Source: Pleodorina starrii (Eukaryota; Chlorophyta; Chlorophyceae; Chlamydomonadales; Volvocaceae). Taken from it: 64,000 nucleotides of DNA. Positions 1-12,100 of this stretch are shown one piece after another; position 1 is the stretch's first letter; the number at the start of each line of letters is the position of its first letter. The stretch covers positions 1,590,001 through 1,654,000 of the forward strand of contig BRXU01000013.1 of NCBI GenBank assembly GCA_030267565.1. Direction: 5' to 3'. A program made the translations under genes and the position numbers. The notes beneath the pieces are model-generated. The model ran no database searches, had not been told where the DNA came from, and worked only from the letters and a program-made list of their open reading frames with translations.

Positions 1-3000
1 TGGTATGGCAACGTTGCAAGCGCTCGGAACCGCACGGCTCCCCCCCTGGTGCGACTGGGCCATCACCCCGACCTTGGGGTGTGTGTGCCTGCATGTGCCT
101 GTGTGTGTATGTGTGATTATGTACGTGTATGTGTGTCCCTCACCCCTTCCCCCCCGGGGCTCCCGGTGCCCGCAGGAGGTCTCGGGTGTGGAGCTGGAGG
201 TCGAGTGCCTGGAGGTGGGGCGGGGACTTGGGGGGCGATGGGGTGGTTCGGGGTCCGGAGGGCGCTGGTCTGGGACGGGCCCGGGGGAGGGGGGGGCGCT
301 TGGGTTGATGGGTAAGGCCAAGGTCTCCACCCCCCGGTGTGTCTCGTGCTCCACCCCTGGTGCGTGGTTTTTTCTTCGGGCGACGGACCGACTGCAGTCG
401 GCACCGCCGCCTGTTATCGTCAATCATAGCGCGTCGCGGCATTTGCCCCTCGCTGCCTCGTTCCTTCCACTGCCTGCCGCTGTTGCTGTTGTGTCATGTT
501 GTGCCTGTTTTTTGCGACAACACGTTTTCGATGTCGTACTTTGTACGACACAGACACTGGCGTTTCGCGCGGGTCACAAGGCCCGTTACATGGACGGCCA
601 GGCGCTGGCCGTCACCGCCTGGGCGCTGGGCAAGGTGGGTGGTTGGGAGCCGGGGAGAGAGCCGAGGTGGCCGGGTTTTAAGGTTTCGGAGCCAGGAGCG
701 AGGATGAGTTGTCGGTCTTTCCATATCTGCTGGCACTGGGAAGGGGAGGGGGCGAGGGGGGAGGCGTGTCTTCCGCCACACACCGTGGGGTGCTGGGTAC
801 ACCAGAACCCGATTGTCGTAAACTGCATGCCCACTCGCCCACATCCTCCCTCCCGCTACCCCCCCCCCGCCTCCCGCCACCCACCCACCCACCCCCGACC
901 CACCCCCAGGCTCGACTGCGCCACGAGGCCGCCCTGAGGTCCCTCTGCGCTGCGGCGCTGCACGCACTGCGGCAGCAGCAGCAGCAGCACCAGCACCAAC
1001 ACCAACACCAACACCAGCATGGCGATTCGGGCAGCAAAAGCACCGCCAGCAGCAGCAGCAGTGGAGGCGGCGGCATGGAGGCGTCCGCAGCGCCTCCGGA
1101 GGCGGCCGCCCCCGCGCCCGCCCGTGCTCCTGGCTCCCCCGGCCCCGCCCCCTCCTTCCCCGCCCCCCACCTGGCCCCGGAGGACCTGGTGCGGCTGCTG
1201 TGGGCGTGCGGCCGACTGTCGTACTTGGACGAGCAACTGGTGGAGGCGGCGCAGGTACGACATTAGTACGGCAACGGCCGCGGTTCGATCGATGGGGGTA
1301 GGCCGTGTGGGGAGGGACACGTAGGCGGGTGCTGAGGACGAGGGGTGGGGACGGGCTCGACCTCGGAAGAAAAGTCAACCTCTCATCCAGAGCATTGCGG
1401 CCCGGGTCCCCCCTCCCCACGCGCCCTCGTCAACTCCCCCTCCCCTCCCTCCCCCAGATGCCCATCCCCCGAATAACCCTGTCCCCTCCCGCCCCCCTCT
1501 CCCTCCTCCCAATCCTCCACGTAAGGCCCACTTGCTGCCCCAGATCCCCTCCCTGGACCCGACCTCCCTCTCCAGCCTCACCTTTGCCCTGGCAGCCCTC
1601 CGCCGCCACCACGCACCCACATTCACCGCCCTCTGCAAGCGGGCGCAGCAGCTGCTGCCGCCGACGCCGCAGGCGCCGCAGGCGCCGCTGCCGCAGGCAG
1701 CGGCGCCAGTCGCCGAGCGCGACACCGCAGCAACTCGAGACGCTCTCGGCGGCGGCGGTGGCGGTGGCGCCACCGCTATCGGCGACGCCGACGCCGACGC
1801 CTTCGGCGGGGATGTGTCCGCTGTGGTCCCCCGCCTGAGTTCGTCACAGCTGGCGGCACTGGTTGCGGCGTTGGCCCGAGTGGAGCACTACGACTCGGGA
1901 CTGATCGATGCGGTGTGCGAGGCGATGAGTGCGGAAGGGCGGCTGCGGGAGCTCAGGCCGCGGGAGGTGGGCCGGGTTTGGTTTTGGTTTTTACGTGGCT
2001 GACACACAACTCTGGTCTGGTGCGGCAAAGGACCGTGTTGACCACTGCTGTGTGTGCCATCCGTGTCAACCTCGAAACTCCCCCGCTGTGTGTTTTGTCG
2101 GGGCCCGCCCGCCCGCCTTCCCGCCCGCCCGCCCGCCTTCCCGCCCGCCCGCCCGCCTGCAGATCTGCTCGATGGTTTCGGCGCTAGGCACGTTGGAGCA
2201 CCCCCACCCCGCCCTGCTCGCAGCGGTGGATGCCCACGTGGCGGCTGACGTACTGTCGTACCAGCCGGACGAGCTGGCGGACCTGCTGTACGGCTTCGCC
2301 TGCACCGACACGCGCGCGGAGAGGTAACAACCGGAACCACTCACCGCACCTTCGTTGATAGCGTAACGGAGGTGTTGGTTGTGCATGCGACGCGACGTGA
2401 CGCGACGCGACGCGAGGGGGGGCGAGATGGATGGAGACCATATCCCGCTTCCCGCTTCCCGCCCCACTGCCCAGTGCCTTCAGCCGAGCAACACATGTTC
2501 CTGACGTACACGTAGTACAACATGCAATGTCGCTGTCACTGCCACCTTGCCCCAGGGACCTATTGCTTCCACTTCGCTGCTCCTTTCCTCAGTTCCATTT
2601 CCTCAGTACCATCTTTGATTCCCCCGTCCTTCCATTCTCCCCTCCTTCCATTCCCCCCTCCTTCCATTCCCTCCAAACACACACACCCGATTCCCCCCTC
2701 CCCCCTTTTCCCCCGGCTGCCGGGGGGCTATCAGGCTGCCTCCGGCTGCAGCGCCTCTGCTGGCGAGGCGGGTGGCGCGGATGGAGCCGGAGGCGGTGGC
2801 GCGGCTGGCGGAGTCGTACGTCGTACACGGGGCTCCTCACGATGACCTGTTCCAGGTGGGTGGATGGGTGGGTGCTACTCTCCCGCGACCTGTCGCATCG
2901 TGATCTCGAGGTTGCCTGGAGTTCTAACCCCCCCCTACCCTCCCCCTCCCCCCTTTGCGAATGGCTCCCCGCCCTCAGGCGATTGCGGTGGTTGCCATTG

Positions 3001-3495
3001 GGCGGCGGCAGCGCTTCCTTCAGCCCCAGTTGGAGCGCATTGCCTGGGCCTTCAGGTGGGGGGTGGGGGGCGTGGTGTGTTTTACCCTTGCGAACGCGTC
3101 GCCTGGCCTTTCAGTTTGGGCTTTCAGTTTACGGGGCTTGGGGCCCTTCCGAATGACCGTACCGTATTTGTTCTTGGCGCCCCGAATAGGGCCCCTCCCC
3201 TTCCCCTTTTTTTTAAAACACCGTCCGCCTCCGTGCGTCGCAGCCCCGCGCCGGCTCCCTCTTTTGCCGGCTTCCCCCACAACCACCAACCGCCCAACCA
3301 CCAACCGTCCAACCACCCGTACCACGCAGGTCCCTGGGCTACGAGGACTCGGAGGAGCTCACGGAGGAGGGGTCATGGGGTCAGCAGCAGCAGCAGCAGA
3401 TGATGAGGGGGGGTGGGAGCAGCTACGGGGGTGGCCGTCGGGTCGAGCGGCGGGGTCGGGGTCGGGGTCCGGGTCGGCCTCATAAGGCCCCGTGA
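1..3495 (+). CDS. OPR/FASTK-like helical-repeat protein, 5' end outside the window
   Basis: Likely an alpha-helical repeat protein that binds RNA in an organelle; no catalytic domain is visible. Exons read as 176..214, 554..634, 910..1254, 1544..1966, 2163..2323, 2735..2855, 2979..3055, 3330..3495 (stop TGA 3493-3495); all junctions are GT-AG and phases agree, giving about 470 residues. An earlier exon ending near 78 (frame ambiguous) and more upstream are likely. Repeat-like motifs are QALAVTAWALGK, PEDLVRLLWACGRLSYLD, SQLAALVAALARVEHYD and PDELADLLYGFA, which resemble the 'L..LLWA.a.LG' signature of OPR and FASTK-like repeats that are abundant in chlorophyte organelle RNA factors. A poly-Gln/His tract and a Ser/Gly linker interrupt exon 910..1254, and the C-terminus is Gln-, Gly- and Arg-rich with no RAP domain visible. 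Family assignment is inference from short motifs; a generic HEAT-like repeat is the alternative. Confidence 0.55.
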
Positions 3496-4170
3496 AGGAC
3501 GGGCTGCGGTCTTCCGCTGAAGCCTTCGGGACTCCTTCGGGACTTCTTCCGGGTTCCGGCTGCAGGGTTTCGGCCGCTTAAGGCACCGGGACGCAGCGAA
3601 GGCGACGGAGGCCGTACCGAATGTCCCGTACCAAATGTCCGTACCGAATGTCCGTACCGCTCGCTTACCTCCGACAGACAGAACAGAGAGAGACAGACGG
3701 AGAGCTCGGGCGGCCTCTGAGGCAAGCAGTCTCACCAGCCTCACCAGCCTCACCGCTGCGTTGCTTCAACCACGAGTAGCCCTGCTCCCGCCCGCCCGGG
3801 TCTAAGTCCCTCCCCGGAAAGGCCACCGCACTCACGAGCCCCCAACGCCGCCTCCGAGCTCACCCGATCCAAGCCGGCCCCGCCCCCGGCCCTCGAGCCC
3901 CGCCCCGGCCCATTCGAGCTGCCACAACCAGCCCGGGCCCTCTGGCAAACCGCCGCCAGCAGCAGCAGCAGCGGTAGCAGCGGTAGCAGTCCCGAGCCGC
4001 GGCAAGATTGCGTCGAGCCGCCTTCGCCTCCACCCCCTCAGCAGCCCCCTCACACCTGCATCCGCCCATCGCCCGCGTCCACCGCTGCCTCTCACACACA
4101 CAGAGGAGGAAGAACAAAGACACCCGCTCCCCCCTCCCCTCACATCGTCAGAGCCAGACCAAAGACCCCA
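3496..4170. other. Convergent 3' region between two genes
   Basis: The plus-strand repeat protein ends at 3495 and DBR1 ends, on the minus strand, at 4171, so this stretch should hold both 3' UTRs. I find no TGTAA-type polyadenylation signal for either gene. A short tandem motif, GTACCGAATGTCC with variants, recurs three times at about 3613-3657. No gene is seen. Confidence 0.5.
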
Positions 4171-7100
4171 TCACAAACCCATTGACTGAAACATGGGGTC
4201 ATCAGCCAGAGCGGCCGCGGCCTGCTGCTGCTGCTGCTGCTGCTGCAGGTCCGCAGCGGCAGCACCGCCCCCCGTCGCCCCCTCTCCCGCCCCCGCTTCG
4301 CCGACTCCGTCCGCGCCATCCCCCGCGCCGCCCTCCCCTTGCGCCCCCTGCTCCTCCGCGCCCTTCCCCCTGCCGCTGCTGCCCCCCTCTCCCTCCCCCT
4401 TCCCCTCCCCCGCCTGGCCCCCCGCACCCTGCCCCTGCCCCGCCTCGTCCGCCTCGTCCGCGTCTACGTCCAGGTCCCCCAGGTCAATTTCCTCCGGGTT
4501 GGGCGGCAGGGCGGCAACAGGGCCGGCCGCCGGCGCCGCGGCGGGTCGGGGCTGCCCCGGGGGCGCCAGCGACAGTGGCGCTGCGAGTACGAGGGTGTAC
4601 GACACCGCGAGTCATCATCCGGGGGGAAGGGAGGGGGTGAGGGTGTTTAGCGCGTTATCCGGAAGAGGAGGTGGGAGGCGGGAGGAGGCGGCCAGCACAG
4701 GCGAGATGGCGGCTAGGCCCCGCCCCCCCTTGGAGCACACGGCGCAAAAAAGGCGTCACACAGCCCCCGCCCTCAGTGGTGCCACCAACCCACATACACA
4801 CATCCACACCGTGATTAGATTCCCCCCTGAGGGCACTCACCGCGACCCGAGGGCCGTGCTCCGAGACCATTCCTCGCGGCGGTGGCGGCGGCGGCTGACG
4901 CCGCCGCCAGGCCGCTGGCGGCGGTGGCGGCGCCGCCGCCACCGGCTGCCGCCGCCGGCGGCCCGGCGGGGACCCCGCCTCTGGCCACGTGGTCGCTGTG
5001 GTCCAAATTGTACGGCAGGCCGAGCATCTCCAGCAGGGCCACCGTCTGCGGGTTTCGCACGTGGCGCTGCGGCATGCGCCCCCGCCGCTGACCCGACGCC
5101 GGGTTGTACGGCTCTGCCGTGACGGCGAAGTTGTCCGGCACGCGGCTGGTGCCCCGCGCCGCCAGGACCTGCCGTACAAACTCCACGTCCTCTGGCCGCG
5201 GACCCGCCCGCAGCGCGCCCATGCCTGGTGCCGTATTCCGTACATAACCCCCGGAGGGTTGCGGGAGTGAGGGTGTGCGAGGAGGGAAGCGGGAGGTCGA
5301 GAGTGAGGGAGAAAGGAAAAGCGAGGGGCTTGGGGCCGTCCACATCGCCCCTCCCTCCCTCACCCACCCACCCACCCACCCACCCACCCACCCACCCACC
5401 CACCCAACCCACCCGGCAACGGTGCGTGTTTGAATCCCAGGTTGGTGAGGTGGTGGGTGGTTCGCAGCACTGCCAGCCACTCCGGGTCGTAGTGCAGCTC
5501 GGGGGGACCGGGGGCGTCCAACTCCATCACCTGGGTGGGTGGGTGGGTAGGTACGGTAGGTGGGTAGATAGGTAGTTAGGTGGGTAGATAGGTAGGTAGG
5601 TAGGTAGGTAGGTAGGTAGGTAGGTAGGTAGGTAGGTAGGTAGGTAGGTAGGTAGGTAGGTAGGAAGGAAGGGGGAGGCAGTGAGCAGGCGTGTGGGCGG
5701 GTGGGGGCGTGAGGGTGCCCCGCCTGGCTGGTCGGGGTCGTTCGGGGTCCGTTCGGGGTCCGTTCGGGATCCGTTCGGGGTCCGCCTGGCTGGTCGGCGT
5801 GGGTGAGTGGGCGGGCTGGTGCGTCACCGGCACTGCACTGCACTGCACTGCACTGCACTGCACTGCACTGCGCGTATCTGGATCGCCCCCACCGCCCCTC
5901 CCGCACATCTCCCCCAGGCCCCCGCGCCGCGACCCCTCAGCCCGCCAGTCCCGACGACCCACTGCGGGCCCGATCCCTCAGCCCGTGTCACATCCGCCCC
6001 GCCGCCGCCTCCGCCCCTCCCGCAGAGCCCCATCGGACTCCAAACAGCAACCGCGAAACGTCCCGACCCGCCAACCCCTCGCCCACCCGCCCACCTGCAA
6101 AAAGTCCCGACCCGGCAGACACTTGTCAAGCGCCAGGAAGCGAGTGGTGCTGCCACCGCCCCCGCTGCCGCTGCCGTTCGCCGAGCCGGGCCCCGGACCC
6201 GCGGCCGCCGCCGCCTGCTGCTGACCCGCGGGTCGGCCCGAGGTGGAGGCGGAGGCAGCCGGCGCCTGCTGCTGGTGCTGCTGGTGGGTCAGGGGCGGGT
6301 GCTGCACGACCGCCGCGAACTTGGTGTGCAGGTGGGCTGAGAACCAGTAGGCGGGTCGCAGGGCCGCAAGCAACTGGGCGGCGGGGGGGCTGCCCAGGCT
6401 GCCGCTCTCCACCTCGGCGCGGAGGAAGGACTGGGCGGGAGGGAAAAAGGAAATACCGCAGCGGAGAAGGAGACGGCGGGGGGTGGGGGGTGGGTGGGGA
6501 AACGTGGGGGGAAGAGTTTGGCCTCGCCGGGGCTGGTGGAAGTCAGTGGAATGATGGAACATCGGAATCTCGACCGGAGGGCGGCAGAGGGGGGCAGAGG
6601 TCTAACGCTCGGGCCGCGCGGCGCGAGGGCGCGACACGCTCACGTGTGTATTTCCGGCCGCAGCTCCACATCGACCGCGGCGACGATGCGACGAAAACAC
6701 GGCAATCCGGAATGTGGGTGAGTTGCTCACCTTCCTGGCGAGGAGCTGTGCCGTATTGCCGTACCGGGCAATGTTGGTCGGCCAGTCGTGCGACAGGAAT
6801 ATGTCCACGGGCTGCGTCATCTGCATCAGGCGATACACCTCAAAGTCGCGGACGTGGTACAGCGATCGGATCGTGGATTCGGTGTACGGCAGACTCTCGT
6901 GGTGGCCGCGCATGAAGTCATGCTGCTTGTAGATGCCGCTGAGACCCGCGATGCGCAGCCCGCCAAACCTGGACACAGTACGACAGTACGGCAGGAAACC
7001 GCGTGACGTGTTTGATGTGTGCGGCCCTGGCGGATGAACTATGGCGGGACCTGTACTACACATACACATACACATGCACACACACCCGGGCCCCGTGCCC

Positions 7101-8725
7101 TGCAACTCCCCCGCACCTGACCGCGCCCGCAAAGCCCAGGAAGTAGATGTTGGGTGCTGCCCAGCCGCCGTAGTACAGCTCCCATAAGTGGTTGGCCGCC
7201 TCGTGGTTGCCGCCGACTGCGAAGCAGCAGCAGTGCCAGCAGCAGCAGTATGCGGCGCAGGCGCAGGCGGAGATAAGGACAAAAGCGGAGCGGGGGCGGA
7301 GGCAGACGCGACTTCACAGCAGCAGCGGCAGCGGCAGTGGAGGGAAGGACCCTTGTTGCCGCGTCAGCTAACGCTGTGGCCAGTGCTGGGTTCCGCTGGT
7401 GTGTGTGTGTGTGCGGGTGTAAAAGAAAACGGCCCGGGTGTGTGTCTTCTGTGCTGTGCTGTGCTGCGCTGCTGTCCCCAACCTAACCCAACGTCGTAGC
7501 CACGTGGTTACGCGACCAAGCCGGGCCCTTGGCTGAGCCCACATTCGGCGCCCATCCGGAAGCCCTGACCAGACCCAACCCGACCCAGGCCAACCCATCC
7601 CACCCAGATGCCCGGGGCCCCAGCGCCGGGGCCGGCGCCATTTCCGGTCCCCGCCCCATTCCCAGCCCCGCCCCATTCCCAGCCCCGCTCCAGCCCCGCC
7701 CCGCCCCGCCCCGCCCCAGCCCCAGCCCCAGCCCCAGCCCGGCTCAGTGCCCCAGCCGCTCACTGAAGATGGTGGGGAAGGGCGCCACCTTCTCTCCCGA
7801 GTAGTACTTGTAAAAGGTCTGCATGGCGCGGTACTTGGGCGGGCAGGCCATCGTCTCCAGGTCGTCCAAGTTCCGTACGGCCTGCAGTACGGTGACCGGC
7901 AATGGCATAACGGGCCGTCCGTACTGTAATTACGGCCCTCCCCTCCCCTCCCTGGGGCGGGGAAGGCACCAGGTACAGCTGTGTGATCCGTCCCCCGGGT
8001 GTTCGAGGGGACAGCCGCGGTGAATGGTGCCACGGAGGTGCCAACTATGGGTGGCAAGGGCGGCACCGGCAGGCGGCTGCGGCGCCGCTGCCACCACCTC
8101 CCGCCGCCGACAACGGAGGGCAGCACTGCCGCTTTTCCCCCGGTGAGTCGTCGTCGTCGTCGTCGGCGGCGGCGGCGACGGCGACGGCGACGGCAGCGTC
8201 AGCGGCGGGGTGAGTTCAGAGTGCAATGGGTCGTTGGGTCTGGTTGAAGCGCCCAGGCCCGGGGGAAAGTGCGGGGACGGGAGCAGGAGCGGGAACAGGC
8301 GCGGTGGAGGGAGCGGGAGAGGGAGCGGGGGCGGCCGTGGGAGCGAGGTGCGGATGGCGGGTGGCGGGGGGGGCGGGGGCGGTTGAGGGCCCACCTGGAA
8401 ATCACCGCAACAGATGAGCAGATCGATCTTCTTGCCCTCCCGCTGCTCCAGCAGTTGCAGCGTGGCGTAGATCTTGTCCAACTCGCCATGGCAGCAGCCC
8501 TCGACGGCTATCTGGAATGGAATACAGTGGATGGGGCGCTGAAATCAGAAAGCGTGGCAACAGTGGCCGGGTGAGGAGCGTGGTGCTGGCGAAGAGGGGC
8601 GGGGCGTGTGGGGATCGCGGAGGGCGTGCCTCTGTGCCATCTGCCCCGGCATCGGGCGGGCGGGCCAGAGACACCGAAGAAGGTTGTTTACGCGTCCATG
8701 TAGCAGAACTCACCGTAACCTTCAT
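4171..8725 (-). CDS. DBR1: RNA lariat debranching enzyme DBR1
   Basis: Metallophosphoesterase that hydrolyses the 2'-5' branch of excised intron lariats in the nucleus. Exons: complement(4171..4580, 4841..5224, 5413..5530, 6095..6430, 6731..6968, 7117..7216, 7764..7881, 8395..8511, 8714..8725), 610 residues; every junction is GT-AG and phase-consistent. Metal-site motifs are complete: GCCHGELDK (Cys10, His12), CCGDFQ (Asp41), GGNHEA (Asn86, His87), FLSHDWP (His176) and FSAHLH (His228, His230). [15 protein letters not shown] lies near the end of the phosphoesterase core. The DBR1 C-terminal domain follows, with PYNLDHSDH. The tail after it is acidic ([16 protein letters not shown]) and ends with a Gln run from a CTG repeat near 4225-4246. 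The first coding exon is only four codons (MKVT), chosen because family alignment starts with this strand. Introns 6 and 7 contain several microsatellites. Identification is very secure; the tail exon is less so. Confidence 0.96.
5361..5671. repeat. (CCCA)n and (GGTA)n microsatellites flanking a DBR1 exon
   Basis: A (CCCA)n run occupies about 5361-5410, partly overlapping the splice donor side of the DBR1 exon at 5413..5530. A (GGTA)n run with GGGT variants occupies about 5532-5671, immediately upstream of that exon on the minus strand. Both are intronic. Short ORFs through them are artefacts. Confidence 0.85.
5731..5870. repeat. 11-bp tandem repeat and (CACTG)n in a DBR1 intron
   Basis: Four to five copies of an 11-bp unit, TTCGGGGTCCG with variants, lie at 5731-5785. 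They are followed by a (CACTG)n pentamer run at about 5831-5870. Both are inside the intron between DBR1 exons 6095..6430 and 5413..5530. Confidence 0.8.
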
Positions 8726-9183
8726 ATTGCCGCCCCCGCGTTTGCCGCCAGCCGCGGCTTTGTTGCGCTGCGCTGCCTTCTGCTGCGGCTGTCGTGCGAT
8801 TCCGTTAGTGTGCACGCGCGCTCGGGAGCTTCCGAACAGCTGGCGTGAGACTTCTCGGGACCTTAAGTTAAATTTTGACGTGAAGCAGCTCAGCCTGCGG
8901 GCCGCAAAGCCGTTCATGTACCGTGTATCTGAAAATCTTCCTCGTGGCAAGCCGATGTTTCACAGGATAACACCCGAATACATTTCTGCATCTACGGCTA
9001 ACGACGTCTCAAGTCAAAGAAAGGCAATGGGAAGGAAACGTTCAAAGCCCCGAAACTCAGTCGTACGGCTTTTTCGTCAGTTGCTGAGACGCCCGCGGAC
9101 ATGATCTATGCACTTACTAAGTCATACAGCTACATCACTTGCACTTGGGAATGTAGAGAGCCGCTACATCGAGCCAATCAGTC
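8726..9183. promoter_or_regulatory. Divergent upstream interval, DBR1 / lumen protein
   Basis: The start codons of DBR1 (minus) and the lumen protein (plus) face away from each other across 458 bp, so both promoters and 5' UTRs should lie here. Base composition is visibly more AT-rich from about 8860 to 9180 than in the flanking exons. No TATA box or other element can be assigned with confidence. Confidence 0.4.
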
Positions 9184-12100
9184 ATGCAAGTATCCATCCT
9201 TGACGCCACGTCGCTGACGGGCCACAAACCCCGGTTGCAAGCAGCGACGACGCCACGACCATCTTCCTGGAGTCAACCGACCTCTTCCGGTCGTTCACTA
9301 TCGCACTGCAGCAACAAATTCCACAGCGCGCCGCGGTGGCGTCGAGTCCATTCGCGATGCGCCCAGCGGGCTGCCTCGGGCAACAGCGTGGACGCTACCG
9401 ACCCGGCGCAGCCCAGCACGTCCTACTCCTCACCGTCTGATGCAGCTCCCGTCACCGCCACGCGACGCAGCGCCATCCTCGCGCTCGCTGCCTCTGCGAG
9501 CGTCCCCACCTGTCTGTCTGGCAGTCCCGGCCCGGCCTCTGCCAGCAAGTTGCCCTTCCTGGACGCCGGCTGGGAGGCCCTGGGCGGCGGACCTGCCGAC
9601 CTGGTGTTCCCGGAGGAGTTCTTGGGGGGTGCGTGGAGGGGTTGCGTGGTTCCGGAGCGGGGGCCCGGCGAGGGGGCCCGGCGAGCGACGTCGGGCTCAC
9701 CGGTGTTGGGTGGCGGGTGGAGAGGGAGGGATGGGGGGAAGCGCTTGACTATGGCGGGTACATAGCATGGTGTGCGTGTTTAGGCGCGTGACCTGGTGTG
9801 GGGTTAGCCCTCCGCCTCCTCCTCCTCCTCCTCCTCCTGCAGCAGCAGCAGCAGCCTCTTTCGATTGCCTGGCGCTCTCGCCGAAACGAGCTACACAGCG
9901 ACACCCAGCGACCCCCAGCGACAACGCTACCCAAAGCCTGTGCTAGGCGGTGCGCGCGTCGCGCCGCCAGCCGCACCCCACCCGTCCCCACTGCCTCCAC
10001 CGCTGAGGTGTTACATGTGTGTGTGTGTGTGTGTATTGCCCCTCCGCCTCCCGCCCATGACCCATGATCCCCCCCACACACCCTTCGCTCGCTGCGACCC
10101 CGCCCCCATCATCGATACCTCGGGCCGCCCCTCGGTCGGTTGGTCGGCTGCCGTCTCGTACGACAGTGTGGGACGTGACCAGCGTGCTATCCCGGGTGGA
10201 GACACCGCTCGGCGAGGATGCCGTACCCAACCTGGCTGCCGTACGACGAGCCCAGCGGGAGGATCTGGATCACAAGACGTCGTACCAGGTGGCCTTTGTG
10301 CGCAACGGCGCCGGCAAGGTGGTGTACGACAGGCGATTCAACACGGCATCCATGCTGTCCATGTAGGTGTACGGCGAAACAATCCGCCCAATCCCGCTTT
10401 ACGTAATCCCTGCCGGGGTGCACGAGCTTAGGAACACTCACCCCCACCCCCGGGGCCGTCCCCCCGGGGCTCCACCAAGCTCATTAGTCAGCCCACGGCC
10501 CAACCGCTCGCAGCAACAGCCATCGGGTGCACAGCCCCCAGTACATGTGTACGGCCACTGAAGATGCCGTACTGTATTTGTCGTACAGGTACTACGACAA
10601 CACCATGTCCTTCACGGAGCGCATCCGGTGGAACATCGATGACCCCAATGTGCTCTCTCTGGCCATGCCGGTGAGTGAGTCGAGATGTTGCCTGAACAGG
10701 ACCCCGGTAACTCGCCCAAGCCACGTTCGATAACTGTCGGGCGGCAGCGACTGGACTTGACTCCTCCGGATGGGATCTCAGCTCTGCAGTACTTCTTTAA
10801 ATAAGCCATTGGACTACTCAATCTGGACTACGTTACAAATGGGCTTTTCGTGGTTTTCGTTTGGCTAATGTTGGTGCCTGGCACCCAGTACCAACCGGCG
10901 CAACCCAGTATCAGCGTGGCACACTGCACGCATACAACCCCGCCCCTCCCCCCTTCTCCTCCCGTCTCCCCCCCCCCACACACACACGCGGCTCAGGGCA
11001 TGTCGGTGCGCACGCGCGTCACTCGCCGGTCGGAGGACCTTCCGCAGCCGGATCGCATCGAGACGTCTGAGGTGCGGGGCGGGGCGAGGGTGACCGGTGG
11101 GTCTGTCCATAGTGCGGCGCAGTGCGATTGCGGTGCGGTGTCAGCCCGAAGGGAGGCGGACCGGTTTCAGGAGCGACAATGCGTTGGTGGGGGAGTTTCC
11201 CCTGGGAGGGAGGTAACGGTGGTTAACCAGTGGTAGCAAAGATGTGGTGAAGGGGCGAGGTCGGGCAGGGTCGGGCGCGCGCCACAGGGCCTTTGGATAG
11301 GAGCCCTCACCAGGATAGGAGCCGCCTCCCTTTCCCGCGCGTGCGCTCAGCAAGCTTGGTACTCACCCAAAACACCGTGTGTCTTTCTGTACTGCACACA
11401 GTACGTCGAATCGGTGTACGACAGCGGAGACGGCGGTGCGCCGCGCATCAAGGCCAGCCAATGCTTCACCAAGTACAAATGGCGATCCGCAGAGGTATGT
11501 GATTGGGGGGTGGTGTTCGGGGGGCCTGGAGGGTCTAGGGGTTCAGCAAATGTGCGGGTTTGTGCGTTTGCTCGTGTCCATAGGAACCCATAGGCCGGCC
11601 CATAGGCCGACCCATAGGCCGACCCGTAGGCCGGCCCATAGGCCGACCCATAGGCCGACCCGTAGGCCGACCCATAGGCCGACCCATAGGCCGACCCATA
11701 GACCGGCCCATAGGCCGACCCATAGGCCGACCCATAGGCCGACCCATAGGCCGACCCATAGGCCGACCCATAGGCCGACCCATAGGCCGACCCATAGGCC
11801 GACCCATAGGCCGACCCGTAGGCCGACCCGTAGGCCGACCCATAGGCCGGCCCATAGGCCGACCCGTAGGCCGACCCATAGGCCGGCCCATAGGCCGACC
11901 CATAGGCCGACCCGTAGGCCGACCCATACGCCGAACCGTAGGCCGACCCATAGGCCGACCCATAGGCCGACCCATAGGCCGACCCATAGGCCGACCCATA
12001 GGCCGACCCATAGGCCGACCCATAGGCCGACCCATAGGCCGGCCCATAGGCCGACCCATAGGCCGACCCATAGGCCGACCCATAGGCCGACCCATAGGCC

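Noticed and set aside
1270..1300. GGTTCGATCGATG, resembling a tRNA B box
   Set aside because: No acceptor or anticodon stem could be drawn around it, and it lies inside an intron of the repeat protein. Similar isolated GTTCGA words near 10723 and 36129 also failed.
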